From assembly GCA_000702025.1 (NCBI GenBank), contig KL370851.1, forward strand, positions 78,005 to 142,004: a DNA stretch of 64,000 nucleotides, given 5' to 3'. Positions 16,560 through 24,374 of this stretch are shown here, in pieces (the stretch's first letter is position 1; each line of letters starts with the position of its first letter). Origin of the DNA: Blautia schinkii DSM 10518 (lineage in GTDB: Bacteria > Bacillota > Clostridia > Lachnospirales > Lachnospiraceae). A program made the position numbers and the translations under genes. Below the pieces are notes generated by a model. That model was not told where the DNA came from. It worked only from the letters and a program-made list of their open reading frames with translations, and did no database searches.

Positions 16560-17237
16560 ATGAGGGTTGGTCTTGCATATACCAGTACGACCCCGGAACT
16601 CATTGAGTTGGTGGAGAGGGAAGTGAGGAAGCAGTTAGGAAGCGAAGTGGAACTTATCAGTGATGAGGACCCTTCTATATTGGCGGAAATCAGGGAGCAT
16701 GGTTATGTAACAGCAGCGTCGGCAGCTAGACTGATGAATATGTATTTAAAGCACGTAGAAGATGGGGCAGATGCCATTCTGAATATCTGTTCTTCAGTAG
16801 GCGAGGTGGCGGATGCCATGCAAGACGCAGCCAAATTTCTCGGGGTTCCCATTGTACGTATTGATGAGGAAATGTGTCGGGAAGCAGTGAGAAAGGGGAA
16901 ACGGATTGCTGTAATGGCGACTTTACCGACGACGCTTAATCCTACGAAAAATACGATTCAAAGGGTAGCGAGAGAGATGGGTAGAAGGGTGGAGACCATC
17001 GATGTGCTGGTAGATGGTGCATTTGGTCTTGACCAGGAGAAATTTAAAAAGCTGATGGCAGAATACGCACAGCAGGCTGCACCGGATGCAGATGTGATTC
17101 TTTTTGCCCAGGGTTCCATGGCTTACTGCGAAGAATATATCGCTGAGCTTTGTAAAAAGAAAGTGTTATCAAGCCCGCGTTTTGGGGCGGAAGCATTGAA
17201 AAAGGCGCTTATAGCGAAAGGAGTTGAAGTATGTTAA
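16560..17237 (+). CDS. Aspartate/glutamate racemase superfamily protein
   Basis: Cytoplasmic protein of 225 residues. It resembles the Asp/Glu/hydantoin racemase superfamily: an N-terminal VGLAYTSTTPELIELV, then AILNICSSVGEVADAMQDA (about residues 78-96) with Cys, GKRIAVMATLPTTLNPTKNTI, and DVILFAQGSMAYCEEYI with a second cysteine-containing motif near residue 190. The two cysteines would be the acid/base pair of racemases, although many relatives are decarboxylases or isomerases. I start it at ATG 16560, behind AAAGGAG; an upstream ATG overlapping the kinase gene adds nine residues. It overlaps the next gene by seven bases, so translation is probably coupled. Here it may epimerise or decarboxylate the imported acid. 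Confidence 0.8.
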   Translation: MRVGLAYTSTTPELIELVEREVRKQLGSEVELISDEDPSILAEIREHGYVTAASAARLMNMYLKHVEDGADAILNICSSVGEVADAMQDAAKFLGVPIVRIDEEMCREAVRKGKRIAVMATLPTTLNPTKNTIQRVAREMGRRVETIDVLVDGAFGLDQEKFKKLMAEYAQQAAPDADVILFAQGSMAYCEEYIAELCKKKVLSSPRFGAEALKKALIAKGVEVC

Positions 17238-19216
17238 TTGATACCAGTAAAAGTGCTCACGCAAAGGTATCACCCATTCCAGTCCAAGACATTGACTGGG
17301 ATGCGGGATTCTGGAAGGAGCGCTTTGACACCTGTGCGGATGTGACAGTACCGCATATCAGAAAAATGTTTGAAGATGATTCCCCAGTTTTCCATGTGGT
17401 GGAAAATTTCCGTGTGGCTGCCGGGCTTCACGAGGGAACACATGAGGGTACGCCCTTTGGAGATGGTGATTTCTATAAATGGATGGAAGCCGCCATGTAT
17501 GTGATGGTTAAGAGAAAGGATAAGAAGCTTGAGCATGATTTAGATGCTTATATTGAGCTGATTGCCAGTGCGCAGCAGGAGGATGGTTACTTATCTACTA
17601 AACAGATTATCGCGGATAAGCAGGGGGGAAACTCCCGACTTGGTGATATCAATGATTTTGAGGTATACAATTTTGGGCACCTTTTTACCGCGGCTTGTAT
17701 GTACAAACGCATAACAGGAAAAGATAATTTCCTTAAGATTGCGCTGAATGCCGCTGAATATCTGGAGAGGCTTTATAAGAAATATATTGCGGATGGTGTT
17801 GCACAGACGGAGGTTTGTCCTTCTCATTATATGGGAATTGTAGAACTCTATCGTATCACGGGTGACCCGAAATACCTGAAGCTCGCAGAAATGGCGCTTC
17901 AGGTCCGTGACCTGGTGCCGGAAGGCTCGGATGATAATCAAGACAGTCTGCCTCTTCGGGAACACAGGAAAATCGTGGGTCATGGGGTTCGTTCTACCTA
18001 CCTTTATGCAGGGGTTGCAGACGTATATGCAGAAAATGGTGATGAATCTCTAAAGACAGTGTTGGATGCTGTATGGAAAAACTGCGTTGACAAGAAGCTA
18101 TATATTAACGGAGGATGCGGTGCGCTTTACACAGGTACCTCCCCCTATGGATTGTTTCATAATCTTAACGGAGTGACGGTATATTATGTACATCAGGCAT
18201 TTGGTTATGAGTACCAGCTCCCTAATATTACTGCATATAACGAAACCTGTGCTACCTTGGGAAATATTATGTGGAATTATCGTATGTTTGCGATTGATCC
18301 ACAGGTGAAATATTTTGATATTATTGAGCGTTCCATGTTGAATCTGACTATTGCATCAGTGAGTCTTTCTGGCAGCAAGTATTTTTATCAGAATACACTT
18401 CGCAGAGTGAAGAATCTGGATTATGAACTGATGTGGCCGTTGGAGCGCAAGGATAGTCTTACCTGTTTCTGCTGTCCTCCGAATATGGCGCGTTTTATTG
18501 CGGAGTCAAGTGAGTATATTTATATGAAAGGCTCGGATTGTGTATATACAGGTATGTATGGTGCGAATACCGCGCATATTGCTCTTGAGAACGGAGCGGA
18601 GTTTGATTTGGTACAGGCGACAGATTATCCCTGGTACGGAAATATTAATTTCAGCTTCCGAAATGTCAAGTCCGGGCAATCCTTTGTATTGAAACTGCGC
18701 ATCCCGCAGTGGGTATCGACGGGCAGTGTTAAGAAGAACGGTGTGGAACTGGCCGTGCTTAATAAATCAAATGCCGGTAGATATTTTGAGGTGTTGGTAG
18801 AGAATCCAAGAGAAGACAGTGTGGAACTTATTCTCGATATGCCGGTGCGTTACACAGTTGCACACTCCTATGTGGAAGAAAATATCAACCAGGTGGCAGT
18901 TGAGCGCGGTCCTGTTTTGTACTGCCTGGAGACACCTGATGCACCTGTGGATTCTCTGGGGGAGGTAATGCTTCCCAGTGATGCACAGTTTAGAGAGGTA
19001 CCATATGATATTGAAGGAAAAAATCTGATGGCACTTGAGACTGAAGCGTATGTGCATATAAGAAATGATGATTACGATGTCGATTCACTTTACCAGACAT
19101 TCGAGAGCAAAGGAATCCGTAAGGTGCCAATCCGTATGATTCCATACTTTGCCTGGGATAATCGTGGTCGTGGTGAGATGATTGTGTGGATGCCGGTGTA
19201 TTGGGGAAGAAACTGA
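17231..19216 (+). CDS. GH127-type beta-L-arabinofuranosidase domain protein (DUF1680)
   Basis: Protein of 661 residues without a signal peptide, so probably cytoplasmic. It has the (alpha/alpha)6-barrel glycosidase domain of GH127. The motif ETCATLGNIMWNYRM (about residues 337-351) and the pair in TCFCCPPNMARFI (about residue 412) match the Zn-coordinating Glu/Cys set and the nucleophilic Cys known for GH127 enzymes. A beta-sandwich C-terminal domain follows. Members release L-arabinofuranose, but the wider family has other, uncharacterised specificities. Its start overlaps the racemase-family gene by seven bases. Placed between a sugar-acid kinase and a TRAP transporter, it may cut a small imported glycoside of an acid, which is inference. 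Confidence 0.87.
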   Translation: MLIDTSKSAHAKVSPIPVQDIDWDAGFWKERFDTCADVTVPHIRKMFEDDSPVFHVVENFRVAAGLHEGTHEGTPFGDGDFYKWMEAAMYVMVKRKDKKLEHDLDAYIELIASAQQEDGYLSTKQIIADKQGGNSRLGDINDFEVYNFGHLFTAACMYKRITGKDNFLKIALNAAEYLERLYKKYIADGVAQTEVCPSHYMGIVELYRITGDPKYLKLAEMALQVRDLVPEGSDDNQDSLPLREHRKIVGHGVRSTYLYAGVADVYAENGDESLKTVLDAVWKNCVDKKLYINGGCGALYTGTSPYGLFHNLNGVTVYYVHQAFGYEYQLPNITAYNETCATLGNIMWNYRMFAIDPQVKYFDIIERSMLNLTIASVSLSGSKYFYQNTLRRVKNLDYELMWPLERKDSLTCFCCPPNMARFIAESSEYIYMKGSDCVYTGMYGANTAHIALENGAEFDLVQATDYPWYGNINFSFRNVKSGQSFVLKLRIPQWVSTGSVKKNGVELAVLNKSNAGRYFEVLVENPREDSVELILDMPVRYTVAHSYVEENINQVAVERGPVLYCLETPDAPVDSLGEVMLPSDAQFREVPYDIEGKNLMALETEAYVHIRNDDYDVDSLYQTFESKGIRKVPIRMIPYFAWDNRGRGEMIVWMPVYWGRN

Positions 19217-19270
19217 AAAAGAAATTAAATTAATTATAAAACAAAAAACAAACGAAAAGGAGAAAAACAA

Positions 19271-20290
19271 ATGAAAATGAAGAAGGTATTAGCAATGTGT
19301 CTGGCAACAGGTATGACGGCTGCTATGTTAAGCGGCTCAGCAGTGACTGTTATGGCTGATGAGGCAAAGGTTCTGACCCTGGCTCAGCATAATAGCAAGG
19401 AATCCACCAATGGACAGGCAACCCAGGTGTTTGTGGATTATGTGAATGAACACAGCGATACGATTAAGATTGAACCATATTATAACGGCGAGCTGGGCGG
19501 TATCCAGGAAGCCGTAGAAGGGGTTGTTATGGGCACTATCGACCTTACAGCTTCCAGCTTTGCACAGTTATCCAGTCTTTATCAGGATATGGAGATTTTC
19601 TCCATTCCTTATTTGGTGAAAAATGGTGAAGACAACAAAAAGCTTATGGATGTAGACAATAATCCGGTACTTAAAGAAATCCTGGATGCATTCCAGGAAG
19701 CAAGCGGCCTTACATGCTTTGGCACCAGCGCTTCCTATGAAGCTCGTCAGCTTACCTGTAATTTTGAAGTAAAGACTCCTGATGATCTGAAAGGCCACAA
19801 AGTACGCTCCATTACAAACGATGTTTACACGTTAGCAGTTGAAGGCTTAGGCGGGACACCAGTGCCAATCGATTGGACCGAGACTCCTACCGCTCTTTCT
19901 ACCGGAACAGTAGAAGGTCAGGAGAATCCATATTCGACCTTAGTTTCCTACCAGCTTTGGGACTGTCAGAAATATGTCATGGAAACTAATCATATTTATG
20001 ATTCAGCTGTGGGTGTTATCAATACCTCTCTCTGGGAAAGCCTTTCTCCAGAAGATCAGCAGGTTCTTAAGGATGCACAGAAGGCAATGGCAGACTGGTC
20101 TTATGATTCTCAGAAGGAGAATCAAGAAGAATATCGCCAGACCTGTATGGATAATGGGATGACTATCATCACCGCCGAGGATGGACTTGACATCGATGCT
20201 TTTAAGGACAGAACTGACAGCCTGAAGAGCGAGAAGTATGCGAAATACCAGGAATACTTTGATCGTCTTGATGAGTATTTAGGATACTAA
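19271..20290 (+). CDS. TRAP transporter solute-binding protein (DctP family)
   Basis: Extracytoplasmic binding protein of 339 residues. It has a signal peptide (MKMKKVLAMCLATGMTAAMLSG, cleavage probably after VMADEA). The family features are visible: GIQEAVEGVVMGTIDLT, DDLKGHKVRSI with the Arg that binds the ligand's carboxylate, and GTVEGQENPYSTL. The substrate is therefore an organic acid, quite possibly a sugar acid. No lipobox cysteine follows the signal peptide, although Gram-positive binding proteins are normally lipid-anchored; the protein may stay attached by its uncleaved signal helix or bind the permease loosely. The start follows AAAAGGAG. A hairpin with a T run separates it from the permease genes. 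Confidence 0.92.
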   Translation: MKMKKVLAMCLATGMTAAMLSGSAVTVMADEAKVLTLAQHNSKESTNGQATQVFVDYVNEHSDTIKIEPYYNGELGGIQEAVEGVVMGTIDLTASSFAQLSSLYQDMEIFSIPYLVKNGEDNKKLMDVDNNPVLKEILDAFQEASGLTCFGTSASYEARQLTCNFEVKTPDDLKGHKVRSITNDVYTLAVEGLGGTPVPIDWTETPTALSTGTVEGQENPYSTLVSYQLWDCQKYVMETNHIYDSAVGVINTSLWESLSPEDQQVLKDAQKAMADWSYDSQKENQEEYRQTCMDNGMTIITAEDGLDIDAFKDRTDSLKSEKYAKYQEYFDRLDEYLGY

Positions 20291-20328
20291 TAAAGTGCCC
20301 GGATACCAGTGTGATTAAAGGAAAATGA

Positions 20329-20385
20329 GCGAAACCTTTGCCTTGACCTTTGAAAAATCGGGGATGGGCAAAGGTTTTGCTTTTA
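20329..20385 (+). terminator. Hairpin with T run between binding-protein and permease genes
   Basis: GCGAAACCTTTGCC (20329-20342) pairs with GGGCAAAGGTTTTGC (20366-20380) and is followed by TTTT. It lies inside the transport operon. Such intercistronic hairpins usually give partial termination or protect the upstream mRNA, so that binding protein is made in excess of permease. Confidence 0.7.
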
Positions 20386-20447
20386 TAAAAGTAAATTCAA
20401 GGAAAGGAGAAGCCGGAGCATTATAGTTTCGGCAGGAAGAATCTCAT

Positions 20448-20945
20448 ATGGAAAAAAACTTTCTGCGTCCCGTGATGGACAAAATTGAAAAAATAATTTT
20501 CCCAATCCAGTCTATTTGTGTGTATTGCTCGGTACTTATGGTATTTATTACGGTAATGGCCAGAGAACTTTTTCATTTCAGTATAGTGTGGGGATATGAG
20601 GTCGCGTGTTTTTTTGTTATTGTATTATTGTTCATTGGCATGCCGGTGAATCTTCATCACAACACCAACCTTAAAGTGACGGCTCTTTACGATGTGTTTC
20701 CATCGTCAGTTCAGAAAGCATTGAATGTTTTGCATTTTCTGATTATTCTCTTTGTTTTGATTTTGATGGCAGTAGGCTTTAAAGAATATATGAGCAAGCT
20801 GGGCCATGTAGTCATGGCTGCATCCAAGTTTCCAAATTGGCTCTATTATGGTGCCATAGGCATCGGAATCGTTCTGTCACTGGTGGAAATGCTCACAGAA
20901 GTCCTTGACCTTTTGGTGAAGAAGGACAAAAGTATGCAAAGTTAA
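20448..20945 (+). CDS. TRAP transporter small permease (DctQ family)
   Basis: Membrane protein of 165 residues with four predicted helices (about 18-40, 48-68, 92-112 and 130-152), the normal layout of the DctQ subunit. VWGYEVACFFVIVLLFIGMPV contains the family's conserved Glu in helix 2 region. It joins the large permease to form the Na+-driven symporter that accepts substrate from the binding protein encoded at 19271. The start follows CAGGAAG. The large subunit begins 18 bases after its stop codon. Confidence 0.88.
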   Translation: MEKNFLRPVMDKIEKIIFPIQSICVYCSVLMVFITVMARELFHFSIVWGYEVACFFVIVLLFIGMPVNLHHNTNLKVTALYDVFPSSVQKALNVLHFLIILFVLILMAVGFKEYMSKLGHVVMAASKFPNWLYYGAIGIGIVLSLVEMLTEVLDLLVKKDKSMQS

Positions 20946-20963
20946 AGGAAAGGAGATACAGAT

Positions 20964-22250
20964 ATGAATGGTGTAACAGTAATCATATTATTTCTGATTT
21001 TACTGGCAACAGGACTTCCTGTGGCTTATGTCATGTATGCCACAGCGGGCGTTTATTTCCTCTCCGTGGGACTGAACGTGAGCGTAATGATTCAGAAAAT
21101 GGGCTCTTCTATGAACTCGATTACCATGGTGGCGATTCCTATGTTTATTTTCGCGGGTACTTTGATGAACAACGTGAATCTCACGGATTCTTTGTTCCAC
21201 TCTATCTTAGTAACCCCGGTTGGACGGATGAAAGGAGGATTGGCCCAGGTAAACGTAGTAGCCAGCCTTGTTTTTGCCGGCATGTCCGGTGCAGCTTTGG
21301 CAGATGTGGGCGGCCTTGGAAAAATCGAAATCAAGGCTATGACAAATGCCGGTTATTCCATGGAGGATGCTACCGGTATCACTCTGGCCTCTTCCGCCAT
21401 CGGACCAATCTTTCCGCCAAGTGTGCCTCTGATGCTATACGCTCTGTATGCAGAGCAGTCAGGTATTACAATGTTGATGGCAGGAGTAGTTCCAGCTCTG
21501 ATTCTTACTGTGGCGATGATGGCAATTGTGGGTTATAGAGCGAGAAAGTTAAATTGGCCAACTTACCATGAGGAGGGCGGATTTAAGCAGCTTTTGAAAG
21601 TATTTCTGAAAGGTATACCGGCGTTCTGTGTGCCGCTTATTCTTCTGGGTGGTATGTACAGCGGTTCTTTCGCACCTTCAGAGCTGGCAAGTCTTGCGGC
21701 AGTGTGTGCTGTTATTGTGGGCGGTCTTTTTTATAAGGGTGTTTCCATTAAGGCACTTGTGAATACGGCAAGGGAAAGTGTGGGCAATATTGCTTCTATG
21801 ATGTTTATCTGTGGCGCGGCAAGCCTTTTTGCACAGGTGATCAGCCGTTCCGGTATTCCTGCACTCGTGCAGGAGACAGTTTTAGGTCTTACGAATAATT
21901 CAGTTATTTTACTGCTTGTTATTAATTTGGCATTTTTGATTATTGGCATGTTTATGGATTCCAATATTGCAATCATGATTTTCACCCCGATTTTGCTGCC
22001 GGCTTTGATTTCACTTGGTGTGAGTCCGGTCCATTTCGGTGTTGTAATCTGTCTGAACGTGGTTATCGGCATTTTCACACCGCCCTTTGGCAGTGCACTG
22101 TTCTTGGGACAGGCTATCACAGGTGTTTCCTTTGCTAAGATGGTGAAAGCGATGATGCCATATTATGTTCCGTTGATCATTGTCTTGCTGTTGGTGACCC
22201 TGGTCCCGCAGCTTAGCACCTGGCTCCCCAATCTGCTATATGGTGTATAA
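20964..22250 (+). CDS. TRAP transporter large permease (DctM family)
   Basis: Membrane protein of 428 residues with about twelve helices. It shows the DctM signatures FAGMSGAALADVGGLGKIEIKAM (positions about 92-114) and IGPIFPPSVPLMLYA (about 147-161), with a second, inverted half containing MFMDSNIAIMIFTPILLPAL and IGIFTPPFGSALF. This subunit carries the substrate and the Na+ ions. It follows the small permease by 18 bases, behind AAAGGAGA. Together with DctP and DctQ it makes a complete tripartite importer for an acidic compound, the presumed substrate of the surrounding catabolic genes. Confidence 0.92.
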   Translation: MNGVTVIILFLILLATGLPVAYVMYATAGVYFLSVGLNVSVMIQKMGSSMNSITMVAIPMFIFAGTLMNNVNLTDSLFHSILVTPVGRMKGGLAQVNVVASLVFAGMSGAALADVGGLGKIEIKAMTNAGYSMEDATGITLASSAIGPIFPPSVPLMLYALYAEQSGITMLMAGVVPALILTVAMMAIVGYRARKLNWPTYHEEGGFKQLLKVFLKGIPAFCVPLILLGGMYSGSFAPSELASLAAVCAVIVGGLFYKGVSIKALVNTARESVGNIASMMFICGAASLFAQVISRSGIPALVQETVLGLTNNSVILLLVINLAFLIIGMFMDSNIAIMIFTPILLPALISLGVSPVHFGVVICLNVVIGIFTPPFGSALFLGQAITGVSFAKMVKAMMPYYVPLIIVLLLVTLVPQLSTWLPNLLYGV

Positions 22251-22266
22251 TTAATTGTTGAGGTGA

Positions 22267-22776
22267 ATGGAAGAGATGCAAAAAGATTTGAAGCTCAAAT
22301 GTAAGCCGAATGTACTGGAAATTTATTCTTTTTTAATGTATCATAGTTTTAGCGGTATGGCAGGAATCATCCGCATAGGAATCAGTCTGCTCTTTCTCGG
22401 AGTGGCCTTTGCTACAAGAGGGCAGGTGGAGGGAATATTTACATTCCTTCTTGTGCTGGTGGGACTGCTGAATCCGGTCGTGACACCTGTTTATTTATAC
22501 CTGCGTGCATTAAGGATGGAAAAAGCGGAGAACGCAATCGGTTATGAGCTTTGTACGGATGAGATTTATATCAGCCAGAACGGCACACGTCGTCGAATGG
22601 CTTGGGCAGCTTTTCCATTGATTGTTTGGGGACGGAGTTCCTTGATGCTTTATGTGGATGGTTCCCACGCCTTGCTGCTTCCGCGGAGACAGATGGACGG
22701 CAGGGAGGAGGAGATTTTTGAGATTCTCCGCAGCCTGCCTAAAAACTGTCGGGTAAGGCTTGGCCGACATCATTGA
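22267..22776 (+). CDS. YcxB-like domain membrane protein
   Basis: Protein of 169 residues with two hydrophobic helices close together (about 36-53 and 58-80), then a C-terminal beta-rich region. The order membrane pair, then YELCTDEIYISQNG, then an aromatic strand and LLLPRRQMDG matches the YcxB-like domain (PF14317-type), whose function is unknown. The GAGGTG site fits ATG 22267 only with very short spacing; ATG 22276, three codons on, has about ten-base spacing and may be the true start. It lies 16 bases after the TRAP permease and is probably cotranscribed. I see no clear role in the pathway. Confidence 0.65.
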   Translation: MEEMQKDLKLKCKPNVLEIYSFLMYHSFSGMAGIIRIGISLLFLGVAFATRGQVEGIFTFLLVLVGLLNPVVTPVYLYLRALRMEKAENAIGYELCTDEIYISQNGTRRRMAWAAFPLIVWGRSSLMLYVDGSHALLLPRRQMDGREEEIFEILRSLPKNCRVRLGRHH

Positions 22777-22829
22777 ATGGCAGTGTATGGATGTGTCACA
22801 GCATAAATTTGAGAGTAGAGTGAATAGTT

Positions 22830-23549
22830 ATGAAAGAGAAAAAAACAATATTAAATACGACCCTGCAGAGCCGTTCCGTGGTGAATACTGTTATTGATGT
22901 GGTGATTTCCGCTATTGTCAGAGGGGAAATTAAGCCCGGAGATAAGCTTCCTACGGAGATGGAGCTTTCCAGAGACCTTGGTGTGGCACGTAATTCTATC
23001 CGTGAGGCAATAAAGATACTCGAGGCATATGGAGTGATTTATATTAAAAGAGCGGACGGAATGTTCGTATGCGAGACCTACAATCAGAAAATGCTGGACC
23101 CTATGCTATACGGAATCATACTTCAGAAGGATAGTTGGCAGGATTTTATTAAGCTGCGTACTGTACTGGATATTGGTACTCTTTATGTGGCAATCAGACA
23201 GGAGCATACAGAGAAGCATGTAGCAAAGCTGAAGGAGATTGTGGCTGAAATGGAGGAGTGCTTTTTCTATGAAGAGCCTTCTGTGGATGAGATTATGGAA
23301 TATGACGAGGCGTTTCACCGGGAGATAGCGGAAACTGCCGGAAATATCCAGCTTGTAAATATTACGGATTATATTACGCGTATAACAATTCCCTCCAGGA
23401 AAAAGACAGTGGAAAAGATTGTAAGGATGAAAGAACGTGATAACTTTATCGGACTTCACAATCAATTGATTCGTGTAATTGAGGAGAAGCAGTCTGACCA
23501 GATTGAGAAGGCGGTTCTTGATCACTATGTATACTGGCGGGAGAAATAG
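22830..23549 (+). CDS. GntR family regulator, FadR subfamily
   Basis: Transcription regulator of 239 residues. The winged helix (about 15-80) has IVRGEIKPGDKLPTEMELSRDLGVARNSIREAIKILEAYGVI, a very typical GntR pattern. The C-terminal all-helical FCD domain (about 95-225) has LRTVLDIGTLYVAI and the metal-binding Asp/His pattern EYDEAFHREIAETAGN. FCD domains bind small organic acids, often with a metal. It sits inside the catabolic cluster, 53 bases after the YcxB-like gene, and is probably the local, substrate-responsive repressor. Palindromes near 15035 are candidate operators. Confidence 0.9.
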   Translation: MKEKKTILNTTLQSRSVVNTVIDVVISAIVRGEIKPGDKLPTEMELSRDLGVARNSIREAIKILEAYGVIYIKRADGMFVCETYNQKMLDPMLYGIILQKDSWQDFIKLRTVLDIGTLYVAIRQEHTEKHVAKLKEIVAEMEECFFYEEPSVDEIMEYDEAFHREIAETAGNIQLVNITDYITRITIPSRKKTVEKIVRMKERDNFIGLHNQLIRVIEEKQSDQIEKAVLDHYVYWREK

Positions 23550-23561
23550 ATGGGAGATTTT

Positions 23562-24365
23562 ATGAGAAAAGTTATTATTTCTGTGGCGCCTGTGGCAGGA
23601 CCTGACCCGCTTCTGCCTGAGGTGCTTGCGGAGGATATAGAGAAATGTGTGGAATACGGTGCGGCAATGTGCCATCTGCACTGCAAAACGAGAGAGGGCA
23701 GACTTACCCCTGATACCGGCAATCTGAGAGAAGCATTCGAAAAGATTCTCGCGAGAACAGATGTGGTGGTGCAGGCGTCCACAGGCGGCATATCGGAGAT
23801 GAATATCGTGCAGCGGTGCAATCCGCTGGAGTATGAGCGGGTGGAGAGTGCGTCATTAAACGGAGGTTCCACCAATCTGGGTGAGGCGGTGTACAGAAAT
23901 TCTTTTGACGATATACGCTACTGTGCCCGCTGCTGTTATGAGAGAGAAATCATACCGGAAACCGAGGTTTTTGATATCGGGATGATAAATAACGTGGAAA
24001 TGGTGCGGAAAGAGATTCCGATGAGAACTCCGGTCCTGTACAATCTTGTTTTTGGACATAAGGGTGGAATGCAGCCGACCTTGGAAGCTCTCATGGCGTT
24101 TCGTTCTTTTGTACCGAAGGATGCGCTTTGGGGTGTGACTCACTTCGGGAGGGATAATTGGACGTTTTTGGCAGCGGCTGTGGCAGCAGGTGCTACCATT
24201 GTACGTATTGGGTTTGAGGACAGTCGTTATCTCGAAGAGGGTATACAAGCGGAGTATAATTACCAGGAGGTTCAGTATTTGGCTGAACTTATCCGCAAGA
24301 TGGGACTTGAGGTGGCAACATCGGATGAAACGCGTGAAATCATGGGAATTGTAAAAAGAGTGTAA
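23562..24365 (+). CDS. BKACE family protein (3-keto-5-aminohexanoate cleavage enzyme-like, DUF849)
   Basis: TIM-barrel Zn enzyme family protein of 267 residues. Family marks are KVIISVAPVAG at the start, the metal ligands in MCHLHCKT (His-x-His), QASTGGISEMN, SLNGGSTNLGE and WGVTHFGRDNWTFLAAAVAAGA. BKACE enzymes condense a beta-keto acid with acetyl-CoA and split it into acetoacetate and a CoA ester; the original member acts in lysine fermentation. There are no other lysine-fermentation genes here. In this cluster the enzyme probably cleaves a beta-keto acid made from the imported compound, which is inference. ATG 23562 has GGGAG at five-base spacing; ATG 23550, abutting the GntR stop codon, is an alternative. 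Confidence 0.86.
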   Translation: MRKVIISVAPVAGPDPLLPEVLAEDIEKCVEYGAAMCHLHCKTREGRLTPDTGNLREAFEKILARTDVVVQASTGGISEMNIVQRCNPLEYERVESASLNGGSTNLGEAVYRNSFDDIRYCARCCYEREIIPETEVFDIGMINNVEMVRKEIPMRTPVLYNLVFGHKGGMQPTLEALMAFRSFVPKDALWGVTHFGRDNWTFLAAAVAAGATIVRIGFEDSRYLEEGIQAEYNYQEVQYLAELIRKMGLEVATSDETREIMGIVKRV

Positions 24366-24374
24366 GGGTTTGAG

